Notes: a model not told the origin generated them from the letters alone. Positions 31,958-41,891 are shown, counted from the stretch's first letter. The stretch: DNA of 64,000 nt from Thiolapillus brandeum (GCF_000828615.1 NZ_AP012273.1:2232001-2296000); one strand, 5' to 3'. Program-made: numbers and translations.

Positions 31958-34858
31958 CCGCTTCAGATTAAAGATATAACCAGGCTTCAACCAACGAACC
32001 ACCAAAGGCAGGAACAACAGCGCCAGCAACACGTCCAGGATCAATGCCTCCGCGACGTACAGACTCACGGACCAGGTGTTGGCCAGTTTGGTGTTCATCA
32101 GGGGGATGACACTGCCCAGCAGCACCACCACGGATATGACGATGGCTGAACCTGTGGTTTGCACCGTATTTTGCAGAGCCTGGCGCCACTCTCCTTTGGT
32201 GGCCTGCATTTCTTCGCGCAAACGGGAGACCATGTAAACCCCATAGTCGATACCCAGGCCCATGGCGATGCTCAGAGCAACCTGTACATGAAAAGCCAGG
32301 TTGGCAGACCATTCCTTTATGGAGGTCATGTAACCGGCCAAACCATACTGGGTCATGAGAGTAATGAAGCACAGGCTGATGAGCATGAAGGCGATATACC
32401 AGGAGCGGAACATGATAGCCGTCATGGCAAACACCGTCATGGAGGTCATGGCCGGGGCATGCAGCCACTCGGCAAAGGCCACGTCCCGGGTCGCTTCCGT
32501 AATGCCAAGGAAACCACCAATGGCCGCCTTGCCGTCCGGAATGGATTCTTCGGTAACGATATTCCTGCCGGCGGCGTCCACCTGAATTTCTTCACCGGCC
32601 TGGACACCCACGATAATCTTGTCCATGCCTGGATCGTTGGCATGCTCCTGGAGGTAGTTCTGGATGTCCACCACCGTCTGGTGAGTTTCCACCGGATCCA
32701 TGGTGTTGATAAAACTGACGATGACGCCCTCATCCCAGGTAGTGGTGTTTACAAAGGCATCGAGTTCCCCGGGACCACTGCTGCTGACCAGCATGGCATT
32801 GTAAAGCTGCACGATCTCCGTTGGATCAGGGAAATAGTCCGGATCATCCGGATCGGCATAGGCATAGCGGTTGGCCATCATGTGCTCGTGGGTGGGCACG
32901 GCAAACAGATTCATGTGCTTCATGGGAGCTTCCCCCGAAGGGGTATTGAGCATCATGTTGATGGTCTTGAGAAACTGGATATAGGAAGTGGAATAACCAA
33001 CATGAGGATACTTGCGCAGCCAGTCCTCAAAATCTGACAGGGCTTTGAGCACTGTCACATCGTTGTAGATGCCCTGGGGGGGATCCTCCATGTCGTCATA
33101 GCACTGGTCGGGGCCGATAACACGATTGTCTTCCTCATCCCGGGCATCATTGCCGCAGGGTGGCAGCACCCCGGCTTTGGAGCGTATGATCATATTCGCG
33201 GTAATGGCTCCGGGCATCATCCGGGAGAATTTGTTCAGGTCACTGATCTCCTGCACCTGCCCCTTGCCAAAGAGCTCTCCCAAGAGGTAGTGATCCTTGA
33301 ACGCCGCCCGGGGGTAATTGATGCCCTTCTCCGCTCCCGGCATGATATCGAATTCATCCTGAATACGTGCCACTTCCGGATCACTGCGTCCTGTTTCCCC
33401 GGCCAGCAACGCACTCACACCCCGCCCCAGCTCCGCATAATGGGCCGAGGCCCAGATGATACCTGCCACCATGAACAGGGGAACCCATTTCCACTTTCCA
33501 GTCAGCAATGCAGAAACCGATTTGCCCAGGGAGGTCTCCCAGGCTTTCTCCCTGGCCTCCTGGCTGTCCTGTTTTGGTGGCACGATGGTCATCAGCAGGG
33601 GGATCAGGGTCGTGGTCGTGAGTATCAGGGTGGACATGCCAAAGATGCCAAAATAGGCATAGGCCTTGTAAAAGGATATATCCACGAAGGAAATGGCGAA
33701 AAACCCATGCAGATCCGTACCGATGGACAAGGATGCGGGTACGATAGTATGACGAATGGCTTCATAGGCAGCCTTATCCGCATCATGGCCATGGCGTTGC
33801 AGCTCCTGAGTGAATCGCCGGGTCACCTGCATGGCATGCCCAATACCTATGGCCAGCAGCAACATGGGCGTAAGCACCATCATGGTGGTCAGCTTGAACT
33901 GGGTAAAACCCATCAGGCCCAGGGTGAGCACAATGGTGATACCCACTCCCAACAGAGGGAATACAGAGCAGTTCCAGTGTTGGAATTCGTACCACAGCAC
34001 CAGCAGCACGATAAGCAGAGATATGCCAAACAACCAGGCCTTGTCCCAAATCTCTTCCACCATGGCGGCAAGAAAATAGGGTTCCCCTGAAACAATGAAC
34101 TCCACGCGGTCGCCATACCGTTTTTCATAGCGCTTCTGGAGTTCACGCACGGACTTGATCCAGTCCATGTAGTCGTCCTTCAGGCCATTACTGAAATCAC
34201 CCACGATGAAAGTCGCCCGGGCGGTGCAGTCTTCATGAGCATGAGCCACCGACTGGTTGGAGAGGACACCGTTATTGTCCACCAGGTTGCATTTTCTGCC
34301 CTTGGCATCTTCGTAATACACCAGCAGGGGCTCAAGCACCGGATGAGTCTGTATGCCGACCTTCAGGAACCGGATCTGTTGCTCGCGCACCTTGGCATCG
34401 GCAGAAAGACCAGAGGCCGGAATCAGGCGTTTGAAGTCCAGGCCACCTTCCCTGGACAAGCCAAGGTGGCGCATCCTGGGCGATGGCAGTCCGACAAAGT
34501 TTTCCTCATTGGCAAAAGCAAGCTTGCTGGCATCCTTGTAGAAATCGTCCAGCATCTGCACGAACCAGGGCTGAAAAATATCGCCCCGGCGCAATTTGAA
34601 ACCCCAGACCATGATATTGCCCATGCCGTACTCACGCTCGGCATACAGGTTTGTGGCGATATAGCGGTTGGTGAGCGGCAGCAGGGAATCAGGATCGTTA
34701 CGCAGGTTGACATCCTTGATATAGAACGCCCCGGCAATGGCAAACACAAAGATACCGATTATGACCGCCCAGCGGTGGCGCAGCATGAAACGTGCATATC
34801 GATCGGCAACAGGTGCTTTATTCTTCCCCATGGAGCGCGGAACCTCAGCGCTTGCCAA
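31955..34858 (-). CDS. RND/MMPL superfamily exporter
   Basis: This 967-residue inner-membrane protein has an N-terminal membrane segment (HRWAVIIGIFVFAIAGAFYI), a periplasmic domain, five to six clustered segments (AWLFGISLLIVLLVLWYEF, VFPLLGVGITIVLTLGLMGF), a second periplasmic domain and a matching C-terminal set (VALSIAMGLGIDYGVYMVSR). The RND signature is seen in MLLLAIGIGHAMQ and GLGIDYGVY. It resembles COG1033 exporters, some of which move lipids or hopanoids. It overlaps the LolA-like gene by 14 nt, supporting a lipid-trafficking pair. Its stop codon lies at the probable end of the IS3 remnant. Confidence 0.85.
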   Translation of the reverse strand: MASAEVPRSMGKNKAPVADRYARFMLRHRWAVIIGIFVFAIAGAFYIKDVNLRNDPDSLLPLTNRYIATNLYAEREYGMGNIMVWGFKLRRGDIFQPWFVQMLDDFYKDASKLAFANEENFVGLPSPRMRHLGLSREGGLDFKRLIPASGLSADAKVREQQIRFLKVGIQTHPVLEPLLVYYEDAKGRKCNLVDNNGVLSNQSVAHAHEDCTARATFIVGDFSNGLKDDYMDWIKSVRELQKRYEKRYGDRVEFIVSGEPYFLAAMVEEIWDKAWLFGISLLIVLLVLWYEFQHWNCSVFPLLGVGITIVLTLGLMGFTQFKLTTMMVLTPMLLLAIGIGHAMQVTRRFTQELQRHGHDADKAAYEAIRHTIVPASLSIGTDLHGFFAISFVDISFYKAYAYFGIFGMSTLILTTTTLIPLLMTIVPPKQDSQEAREKAWETSLGKSVSALLTGKWKWVPLFMVAGIIWASAHYAELGRGVSALLAGETGRSDPEVARIQDEFDIMPGAEKGINYPRAAFKDHYLLGELFGKGQVQEISDLNKFSRMMPGAITANMIIRSKAGVLPPCGNDARDEEDNRVIGPDQCYDDMEDPPQGIYNDVTVLKALSDFEDWLRKYPHVGYSTSYIQFLKTINMMLNTPSGEAPMKHMNLFAVPTHEHMMANRYAYADPDDPDYFPDPTEIVQLYNAMLVSSSGPGELDAFVNTTTWDEGVIVSFINTMDPVETHQTVVDIQNYLQEHANDPGMDKIIVGVQAGEEIQVDAAGRNIVTEESIPDGKAAIGGFLGITEATRDVAFAEWLHAPAMTSMTVFAMTAIMFRSWYIAFMLISLCFITLMTQYGLAGYMTSIKEWSANLAFHVQVALSIAMGLGIDYGVYMVSRLREEMQATKGEWRQALQNTVQTTGSAIVISVVVLLGSVIPLMNTKLANTWSVSLYVAEALILDVLLALLFLPLVVRWLKPGYIFNLKR

Positions 34859-35798
34859 ACTTTTTCAGGGTTGCCTCCGACCAGAATTCATCGGGCAGAT
34901 CCTGGTTGAGCTGAATCGTGCTGCGCGGCACATAAACCATGCTGTCGACGCCACTATCATGGGTAATGGCGTAGATGTAGCGTGGATACTGAATCCTCGG
35001 ATCTTCCTGATCCAGAGACTGCCAGTCGATGACGATGGTCTTGATCTTCTTGCCCGCCTTGTAATAGACAGTACGGTAAATAGCGAAGGTCCTGGTATCG
35101 ATCTCACTGATATGATAGTCATACCACCAGTTCTTGAATTTGGTGGTACTTTTGACCACATATACAGCTTTGTCTTTGTGCCCACACTGGGAAGTCGGAA
35201 GCTTGCGCGTATAGCGGCTGACCTCCTTGGGCCCCAAGGTCATGACCGGCAGGCAATCCTGGAATATATCCTTTCTCAGGAGCTCATGAACCTCATCCTC
35301 CGGCTTGCGCAGCACCAGTTCACCATAGGTCAGGTTGGTGCCCACCCAGGTATCCTCGTAAGACGGCTCATTGATGCGGCGAATCTTGCGCAATGCCGGC
35401 AACCAGACACTCATGATGCCCGACTTTTCCTGGTTCGTATAACTGACGAACAGGATGCCCGTCCCCTTGGCCTTGCCTGACTTGATAATCGCCATCTGCA
35501 TGGAATCCAGTTCAGGGTTCCGGGGATGGCTGTTGCCGTAGGTTTCGAAGGTGTTGACGATAGGACGCCGCCCGTTCTTTCTACGTTCCAGGGGCGCACG
35601 ATTCACAAGCACAGCGACCTCTTTTCCATGCTGCTTGCTCTCGGCATTCCGGACCAGCAAACCATGGGAAACGGCATAGACCTGTTCAGCTATCTGCTGG
35701 CCATTCAACTCACCCTGGGGATAGGGTGGCGCCTTCAATGCCCAGGCATGTGAGATAAACAACAGAAGAATACTGGCACACAACGTTCTTATTATCAT
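34845..35798 (-). CDS. Outer membrane lipoprotein-sorting (LolA-like) protein
   Basis: The 317-residue protein has a Sec signal peptide (MIIRTLCASILLLFISHAWA). The mature part has the LolA-like pattern of the COG2834-related family found beside MMPL exporters: SGIMSVWLPALRKIRRINEP, FQDCLPVMTLGPKEV, YDYHISEIDTRTFAIYRTVY, and a closing YVPRSTIQLNQDLPDEFW. Likely a periplasmic lipid- or lipoprotein-binding partner of the adjacent RND exporter. The ligand is unknown. Confidence 0.82.
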   Translation of the reverse strand: MIIRTLCASILLLFISHAWALKAPPYPQGELNGQQIAEQVYAVSHGLLVRNAESKQHGKEVAVLVNRAPLERRKNGRRPIVNTFETYGNSHPRNPELDSMQMAIIKSGKAKGTGILFVSYTNQEKSGIMSVWLPALRKIRRINEPSYEDTWVGTNLTYGELVLRKPEDEVHELLRKDIFQDCLPVMTLGPKEVSRYTRKLPTSQCGHKDKAVYVVKSTTKFKNWWYDYHISEIDTRTFAIYRTVYYKAGKKIKTIVIDWQSLDQEDPRIQYPRYIYAITHDSGVDSMVYVPRSTIQLNQDLPDEFWSEATLKKFGKR

Positions 35799-35865
35799 GT
35801 TTTGGAGTTTGCCAGTTAAGGGAATTCCCGTCTACTGTCTCATGGTTATTTAGAACTTTCTTATA

Positions 35866-36150
35866 TATTAACCCGGCGACCAAGTATGCCTGTTTCAGGA
35901 CGCAGAGAAGGGCGCTGAACAAGGCGTGGCGCGCAGGCAATGGCCCAGCCCTTGGCAAGGGCCACAACGTAGTGCGGCGACCTTCTCTGCGTCCCTAACT
36001 TATTGATGTTGTAACGACAGGCCAAGCTGTGCCGCCCCACGGACAGCGTTGCCACCGCTTGCAGTAGGCGTGCTACAGCGGCGCGGCGGCGCCTTGCCGT
36101 GAAGCAGCACAGCTTGGCTGAACCAGACCTACTTGGTCGCCGGGTTAATA
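35866..36150. mobile_element. MITE-like element with 21-bp terminal inverted repeats
   Basis: The 285-bp segment begins TATTAACCCGGCGACCAAGT and ends with the exact inverted copy (36130-36150). It holds no complete gene. The interior has local hairpins such as GGCCC...GGGCC. Its first 167 bp recur with few changes at 41705-41871. TTAA/TA at the ends suggests a DNA transposon-derived MITE, but the parent element is not in the window. Confidence 0.75.
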
Positions 36151-36171
36151 ATCAACCTGGGGAGTTCGTTC

Positions 36172-37347
36172 TCAACCATGGGCAACGAGCAGATAGATGA
36201 CCAGCAGAAATATGGCCACCATGGTGCTGGTCTCCACCCAGTTGACCTTGCCATCATCCTGCACGGCTTTCCACAGCACCAGCATGGAAGGGAAACCCAG
36301 CAGAATGGCGCTGGTAGTATGGATATCAATGGGAATGACGCCATCAGCGCCATCCAGCGCGGGTATGATGCCGGTCTGGGTGAAAACCGCCAGCATGATC
36401 ATGGCGACCGGCAGGACCAGGAACGGCACCTGGGTGATGGCACCCGATGCATTGGCCATGGCAATGCTGTACTTCTTCTGAAAGTGGGCCGTACCAATCA
36501 TGATGAAAGCACCCGCTGCAGAAAACAGACTCAATATGACGGCGCCAAACATCTGCGAATATCCTGCCTCCTCGAGCCGATGCACCAGGATATCCGCAAA
36601 CTCACCTACAGCATGGCCGCCGACAACAGACACCAGCAGACCAACCAGACCGAAAGCAGCAATGCTGCCAACGGCCATGGGCGCTACGTCCTGATCGCTT
36701 TCCACTGGAATGTCTTCCACCGACTCCGGCTGGTGTTCTGTGGAAAAACGCTTGATCAGCCGGGAAGTGGCAACCACCTGAATCATCAACAAAATGGTTC
36801 CAAATACATACAGATCTGTAGTATTGAGCGATGCGCCACCCCCTCCACGCACATCAAATGCCTTCATCAGCAGCATGATCACCCCCAGGCTGAAGAACAC
36901 CCCGGCAGCCGCCGCATACAGATCCGTACTCAATCCAACCAGGGGTTTTGGCAGGCTGGCGTTACCTTCCACATCCCGTGGCAACAGGCCGCAGTACAGG
37001 CCAAAAGCCGCAGCGCCGACATGCAGCGTGAGCACCGTGACGATAAATCCCACCCGGGGCGTGGCCATCAACACGAAAGCCAGCATGACCATTTCAGGAA
37101 TGTTGCTGGACAAGCCAGCCATGGTTCCGGCTACGAACGAATTCATTTTTTTGCGTTTCGCGTAGCCATCCACCGCCTTTATCATCATTTCGGAAGAGGC
37201 AAAAACAATCACCAGCCCCCCCACACCCAACAGCACCGCCTTCAACCAGCCTTCCACATGAACAAAAAACTGGCCTGCCGCCACAAGAACAAATCCGGCA
37301 ATCAACAGCCAGAGCCAGTGTTTTCCTTCATGAGCATCCTGGGACAT
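36172..37347 (-). CDS. Sodium/calcium exchanger-like membrane protein (CaCA family)
   Basis: This 391-residue protein has about ten hydrophobic segments. It carries two alpha-repeat-like blocks: ASSEMMIKAVDGYAKRKK with FVAGTMAGLSSNIPEMVML, and YSIAMANASGAITQVPFLVL. The halves are separated by an acidic loop (TEHQPESVEDIPVESDQDV), as in cation exchangers. The start MSQDAHEGKHW at 37347 is preceded by AAGGAAACC. Transported ions are inferred. Confidence 0.78.
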   Translation of the reverse strand: MSQDAHEGKHWLWLLIAGFVLVAAGQFFVHVEGWLKAVLLGVGGLVIVFASSEMMIKAVDGYAKRKKMNSFVAGTMAGLSSNIPEMVMLAFVLMATPRVGFIVTVLTLHVGAAAFGLYCGLLPRDVEGNASLPKPLVGLSTDLYAAAAGVFFSLGVIMLLMKAFDVRGGGGASLNTTDLYVFGTILLMIQVVATSRLIKRFSTEHQPESVEDIPVESDQDVAPMAVGSIAAFGLVGLLVSVVGGHAVGEFADILVHRLEEAGYSQMFGAVILSLFSAAGAFIMIGTAHFQKKYSIAMANASGAITQVPFLVLPVAMIMLAVFTQTGIIPALDGADGVIPIDIHTTSAILLGFPSMLVLWKAVQDDGKVNWVETSTMVAIFLLVIYLLVAHG

Positions 37348-37566
37348 AATTCGGGTTTCCTTGAAGTCACGTTCAAAACGGATGGAACAGAACAGCGCCT
37401 GGGCGCATACCAACTGCATTCCACGGGCAAGAATAGCGGTATAGCATCTGCTTCTCAATACCCGGTATTTTACCAGTCGCTGCACACGGTTCTGATCAGA
37501 TGTATCTGCACAGAAAATTGGCTGAACATGCTGGACAGAAATGCCTGTTCCGCCACAACCTGTTTG

Positions 37567-37762
37567 CATCCGTCCATATTGGAACAAAGGCTCCGGCATC
37601 GTGGCTCCAAAGTATCGGATGCGCTTTCTGTCAGTATTGGCGTAGCCCGCCTGTCACCCGCCGGAAAAGAAACCATGGGTCACCTGAAAAACGAAGCAAG
37701 GAAAACAGACGCATTGTTCCACTGCGCAATGAGGAAGAGCAGAAACCGTATCAAGGCAGCAG
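37567..37762 (+). pseudogene. GGDEF-domain fragment
   Basis: Plus-strand translation gives RHRGSKVSDALSVSIGVARL, then a degenerate KTDALFHCAMRKSRNRIKA. This matches the C-terminal end of diguanylate cyclase GGDEF domains (H..S....TVSIGVA ... AD.ALY.AK..GRNR). The catalytic GGDEF motif and everything upstream are missing, so this is a relic. The rest of 37348-37840 holds no other gene that I can see. Confidence 0.6.
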
Positions 37763-37770
37763 AAACAGAA

Positions 37771-37800
37771 CAACCCCTGCCAGTTTCCCGACAGGGGTTG
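37771..37800. terminator. Hairpin downstream of apbC/mrp
   Basis: CAACCCCTG, twelve bases, CAGGGGTTG forms a 9-bp stem 41 bp after the mrp stop. On the minus strand it is followed by the T-rich TTCTGTTT. Confidence 0.6.
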
Positions 37801-37840
37801 CTCAAACCTTCTCCAGCCGGCGGCCAGGCCGGAGTCGAAA

Positions 37841-38932
37841 TCAGTTGTTCTGAATCACAATATTGGGGAACTTGGCCGCGTAACTCTTGGCCTGAACCGC
37901 GAGCTTGGCGGCGGACTTGCGGGCAATCTCCCGATAGATCTCGGAAGTACGGCAATCCGGTTCCGCTACCACGGTGGGTTTGCCGGAATCGGTTTCCTCC
38001 CGAATACGTTTTTCCAAAGGCAATGCGCCGAGGAAATCCACGCCATACTGGTCAGACATGCTCTTGCCACCGCCTTCACCGAAGATGTGCTCTTCGTGGC
38101 CGCAGTTGGAGCAGATATGAATGCTCATGTTCTCCACGATACCGAGTACCGGCACTTCCACCTTCTCGAACATCTTGAAGCCCTTGCGCGCATCCAGCAG
38201 GGCGATGTCCTGGGGAGTGGTGACGATGATGGCGCCGGATACGGGCACCTTCTGCGCCAGAGTCAGCTGGGTATCGCCCGTGCCGGGAGGCAGATCGATG
38301 ATGAGATAATCCAGATCAGACCAGTTGGTGTCATTGAGCAATTGCTCCAGGGCCTGGGTGACCATGGGGCCACGCCAGATCATGGGGGTTTCCTCATCGA
38401 TGAGGAAGCCGATGGACATGGCCTGCAGATGGTAGCTGTTCATGGGCTCCAGGGTCTTGCCGTCAGGAGATTCGGGCTGGCCGGAGATGCCGAGCATACG
38501 CGGCTGGGACGGACCATAGATATCCGCATCCAGGATACCGACCTTGGCGCCTTCCTGGGACAGGGCCAGGGCCAGGTTCACGGCAGTGGTGGACTTGCCC
38601 ACACCGCCCTTGCCGGAAGCCACGGCGATGATGTTCTTGATGTTGTCGATGGGCTTGAGGGATTTCTGTACGGAATGGGCCGCGATCTCCCAGCTCAAAT
38701 CCACTTCGCAGTCTTCCACCCCATCCACGGTTTTTGCGGCATCGCACAAACCCGCCTTGATGTCATCGGCCACGCTCTTGGCGGGAAAACCAAGAACCAC
38801 GGTCAGTTTGACCTTGCCACCGTCGATCTGGATGTCCTTGACCATTTTGGTGCTGACCAGATCCTTGTCCAGATCCGGCTGAACATAGCCTTTCAGGGCT
38901 TCTTCGATTGCTTCTTTGGTCACATCTGACAT
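37841..38932 (-). CDS. apbC: Iron-sulfur cluster carrier protein ApbC/Mrp
   Basis: This is an Mrp/NBP35-family P-loop ATPase that binds and passes on Fe-S clusters. The 363-residue protein has an N-terminal MIP18-like domain (KEAIEEALKGYVQPDLDKDL), the deviant Walker A VASGKGGVGKSTTAVNLAL, the DADIYGPSQPRMLG block, PPGTGDTQLTL, and the cluster-binding CSNCG (CxxC) near residue 275. It is divergent from metG, the common mrp/metG pair. Confidence 0.94.
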   Translation of the reverse strand: MSDVTKEAIEEALKGYVQPDLDKDLVSTKMVKDIQIDGGKVKLTVVLGFPAKSVADDIKAGLCDAAKTVDGVEDCEVDLSWEIAAHSVQKSLKPIDNIKNIIAVASGKGGVGKSTTAVNLALALSQEGAKVGILDADIYGPSQPRMLGISGQPESPDGKTLEPMNSYHLQAMSIGFLIDEETPMIWRGPMVTQALEQLLNDTNWSDLDYLIIDLPPGTGDTQLTLAQKVPVSGAIIVTTPQDIALLDARKGFKMFEKVEVPVLGIVENMSIHICSNCGHEEHIFGEGGGKSMSDQYGVDFLGALPLEKRIREETDSGKPTVVAEPDCRTSEIYREIARKSAAKLAVQAKSYAAKFPNIVIQNN

Positions 38933-39100
38933 GATTTGTTACTCCTGCCCCGGGGGCAAAACGAATTCTTTAACTGGGCGCGATTTTACACCACTGGCCT
39001 ACCAATACCAACTAAAACACTCGGACATTATCCATCGGTTCTGTGAGATAATAACGGGTTACTGCAGCCTTGAATGTAAGTCGGGTTTCCACCTGCCAAA

Positions 39101-39131
39101 TTCCGTCTGGCCATGCCGCTGTCGGACGGAA
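39101..39131 (+). other. Inverted repeat in the metG leader region
   Basis: TTCCGTC and GACGGAA (7-bp arms, 17-nt loop) lie about 55 bp before the metG start in the 254-bp mrp-metG space. It is a possible mRNA leader hairpin and is not recognised as a known riboswitch. Confidence 0.35.
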
Positions 39132-39186
39132 GCCCATGCCACATCAAGACAGACACATATAACAATCACACAATACACTGATAACC

Positions 39187-41205
39187 ATGAGAAAAATACT
39201 CGTCACCAGCGCCCTCCCCTATGCCAACGCGCCCCTGCACATCGGCCACATCGTGGAATATACCCAGACCGACATCTGGTCCCGCTTTCAGAAGATGCGC
39301 GGCAACCAGTGCTGGTATATCTGCGCCGATGACTCCCATGGCACTCCCATCATGCTCCACGCACGGCAGAAAGGTATTTCTCCGGAAGCGCTGATCGCCG
39401 CCATGTCCGAGGAACACCAGGCGGATTTCCGTGATTTCCGTATTGGCTTCGACAATTTTCACAGTACGCATTCCGACGAAAACCGTGAATTGGCCAGCCT
39501 CATCTACGAGCGTAACCTGGCAGCGGGCCACATCACCAGCCGCAGGATCGTGCAGGCCTATGATCCGGAAGAAAAGATGTTCCTCCCGGACCGCTTCATC
39601 AAGGGCGAATGCCCCAAGTGCGGCGCAGCCGACCAGTACGGTGACAACTGCGAAGCCTGTGGCGCCACCTACAGTCCCACGGAGTTGAAGAACGCCTATT
39701 CCGTGGTTTCCGGGGCCAAACCCGTGGAGAAAGAAACCGAACACTTCTTTTTCAAGCTGGCGGATTTTGAAGACATGCTCAAGGCATGGACCCGGGGTGG
39801 CCATCTGCAGCCGGAAGTGGCCAACAAGCTGGACGAGTGGTTCGAGGCGGGTCTGCGCGAGTGGGACATCAGCCGCGATGCCCCCTATTTCGGCTTCGAG
39901 ATTCCCGGCCATCCAGGCAAGTATTTCTACGTCTGGCTGGATGCTCCCATCGGCTATATGGCCAGTTTCAAGAATTTCTGCCGGAAGAAAGGCCTGGATT
40001 TCGACGAATACTGGGCGGAAGGATCAGACACCGAGCTGTACCATTTCATCGGCAAGGACATCATCTATTTCCACGCCCTGTTCTGGCCCGCCATGCTCCA
40101 TGGCGCGGGCTTCCGCAAGCCCACCACCATCCACGCCCACGGCTTTCTCACGGTTGACGGGCAGAAAATGTCCAAATCACGGGGCAGCTTCATCAAGGCC
40201 CGCACCTACCTGGACAATCTCAATCCCGAGTACCTGCGCTACTACTTCGCCGCCAAGCTGGGTTCCGGCGTGGATGACATCGACCTGAATCTGGAAGACT
40301 TCGTGCAGCGGGTCAATTCCGACCTGGTGGGCAAGGTGGTGAACATCGCCAGCCGCTGCGCCGGGTTCATCAGCAAGCGTTTCGAAGGCCGGCTCTCCGC
40401 CGAGCTGCCCGAACCCGCGCTGTTCAAGGCATTCACCGACGCCAGTAAATCCATCGCGGAACATTACGAAAAGCGCGAGTTCAGCCGCGCCGTGCGCGAG
40501 ATCATGGCCCTGGCGGACAAGGCCAACCAGTACATCGACGAAAAACAACCCTGGGTGGTGGCCAAGGAAGAAGGCCGGGAACAGGAGCTCCAGGACATCT
40601 GTTCCATGGGCATCAACCTGTTCAAGGTGCTCATGGTCTATCTGCGCCCCATACTGCCGGGTACCGCTGAAGACGCCGAAGCCTTCCTGAACCTGGACGC
40701 CCTGCAGTGGGACGATGCTCACACCCCTCTGCTCGGACACGAAATCAACAAGTTCAAGGCCCTGATGACCCGGGTGGACCCGAAAAAGGTCGCTGCCATG
40801 GTCGAGGCTTCGAAAGAAGACATGCAGGCCAAGCCGCAAAAAGCCGCGCCCAGGCAAAAAGCGCAGGATGCCATTGCCGATACCATCGAGTTCGATGACT
40901 TCGCCAAAGTGGACCTGCGCGTGGCCCGCATCACCAGGGCCCAGGCCGTGGAAGGCGCGGACAAGCTGCTGCAACTCACCCTGGATCTGGGAGGGGAAAC
41001 CCGCAACGTCTTCGCCGGTATCAAGGCGGCTTACGACCCCGCCGAACTGGAAGGCCGACTGACAGTCATGGTCGCCAACCTCGCCCCCCGCAAGATGCGC
41101 TTCGGCGTATCCGAAGGTATGGTGCTGGCCGCCGGCCCCGGTGGGAAAGACATCTTCATTCTCAGTCCGGATGAAGGCGCACAGCCGGGAATGAAGGTCA
41201 AATAA
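39187..41205 (+). CDS. metG: Methionine--tRNA ligase
   Basis: The 672-residue class I synthetase has the HIGH motif in [12 protein letters not shown], a zinc knuckle ([18 protein letters not shown]), the KMSKS loop [13 protein letters not shown] and an anticodon-binding helical domain. The C-terminal tRNA-binding domain begins [20 protein letters not shown]. Length and order match the E. coli-type dimeric enzyme. Confidence 0.97.
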   Translation: MRKILVTSALPYANAPLHIGHIVEYTQTDIWSRFQKMRGNQCWYICADDSHGTPIMLHARQKGISPEALIAAMSEEHQADFRDFRIGFDNFHSTHSDENRELASLIYERNLAAGHITSRRIVQAYDPEEKMFLPDRFIKGECPKCGAADQYGDNCEACGATYSPTELKNAYSVVSGAKPVEKETEHFFFKLADFEDMLKAWTRGGHLQPEVANKLDEWFEAGLREWDISRDAPYFGFEIPGHPGKYFYVWLDAPIGYMASFKNFCRKKGLDFDEYWAEGSDTELYHFIGKDIIYFHALFWPAMLHGAGFRKPTTIHAHGFLTVDGQKMSKSRGSFIKARTYLDNLNPEYLRYYFAAKLGSGVDDIDLNLEDFVQRVNSDLVGKVVNIASRCAGFISKRFEGRLSAELPEPALFKAFTDASKSIAEHYEKREFSRAVREIMALADKANQYIDEKQPWVVAKEEGREQELQDICSMGINLFKVLMVYLRPILPGTAEDAEAFLNLDALQWDDAHTPLLGHEINKFKALMTRVDPKKVAAMVEASKEDMQAKPQKAAPRQKAQDAIADTIEFDDFAKVDLRVARITRAQAVEGADKLLQLTLDLGGETRNVFAGIKAAYDPAELEGRLTVMVANLAPRKMRFGVSEGMVLAAGPGGKDIFILSPDEGAQPGMKVK

Positions 41206-41220
41206 CAAGCATCCCCAACA

Positions 41221-41556
41221 ATGTTTCGATTGACACTGCTCCCATTGATTGTCTCCCTGACAGGCTGCGCCACCGTCGATGACAGGCAGCGCATCGACTA
41301 CCTTTGTGACAACGACTATCGCCTGCATGTGGAGCTGGACGACGAACAAGCCCGAATCTTCATGCACGACCGCACCCTGGTACTGCCCCGCCGCCCGGAC
41401 ATGAAAGGCGAGCGCTATGTCAGTGATGACCGCCAGCAGCTGTTCCTGCGCAAGGGCAACCATGCCGTGCTCGCCATCAGCGCCGGGCATGGCATGTTGC
41501 GCTGCACCCGGATCGGAACTTCCCCAAGCCGCTCTCCTGAGAATTTGGGCCATTAA
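41221..41556 (+). CDS. MliC-like lipoprotein (lysozyme-inhibitor fold)
   Basis: This 111-residue protein has a lipoprotein signal peptide with lipobox LTGC (MFRLTLLPLIVSLTGCATVD). The short mature domain has the MliC/PliC pattern: paired cysteines (IDYLCDNDY and MLRCTRIG), DRTLVLPRRPD and GERYVSDDRQQLFLRKGNHA. The family inhibits c-type lysozyme, but specificity here is not proven. It starts 15 bp after metG. Its TAA stop lies inside a repeat-derived sequence (ATTAACCCGGCGA), so the last residues may be repeat-encoded. Confidence 0.7.
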   Translation: MFRLTLLPLIVSLTGCATVDDRQRIDYLCDNDYRLHVELDDEQARIFMHDRTLVLPRRPDMKGERYVSDDRQQLFLRKGNHAVLAISAGHGMLRCTRIGTSPSRSPENLGH

Positions 41557-41891
41557 CCCGGCGATGGTTCAGCCAGGCCGGGCAGGTACAATGTGGCCCG
41601 ATGGCGGTATTCCTGGTGAGGACCTTCAACCCGTCAGCCAAACAGACAACCGTGGGATGGATTGCGGCTCTTCATCCTTCTCACCGGTTGTCTGGCCTTG
41701 CTCTTATTAACCCGGCGACCAAGTATGCCTGTTTCAGGACGCTGAGAAGGGCGCTGAACAAGGCGTAGCGCGCAGGCAATGGCCCAGTCCTTGGCAAGGG
41801 CCACAACGTAGTGCAGCGACCTTCTCTGCGTCCCTAACTTATTGATGTTGTAACGAAAGGCCAAGCTGTGCTGGCACACCGTCTGCCCCGT
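41552..41891. other. Intergenic region with MITE fragments and a hairpin
   Basis: No gene was recognised. It begins with ATTAACCCGGCGA plus GGTTCAGCCA, resembling the inverted right end of the MITE at 36.1 kb with a short deletion. At 41643-41694 a 10-bp perfect inverted repeat (CAGACAACCG / CGGTTGTCTG) follows. The remainder is the MITE left part at 41705-41871. Confidence 0.6.
41705..41871. repeat. Partial MITE copy (left part)
   Basis: About 167 bp nearly identical to 35866-36032, in the same orientation, beginning with the same terminal repeat and ending after AGGCCAAGCTGTGC. The right half and right terminal repeat are absent. Confidence 0.85.

Noticed and set aside
36133-38178. Plus-strand open frame of about 680 codons opposite the exchanger and apbC
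   Set aside because: It lies mostly antisense to two clear genes, and its composition (His/Gln-rich) is typical of a shadow frame. Only the small GGDEF-like part in the gap was kept as a relic.
40177-41553. Long minus-strand frame opposite metG
   Set aside because: Antisense to metG and the lipoprotein gene, rich in His/Gly/Gln, and without recognisable motifs.
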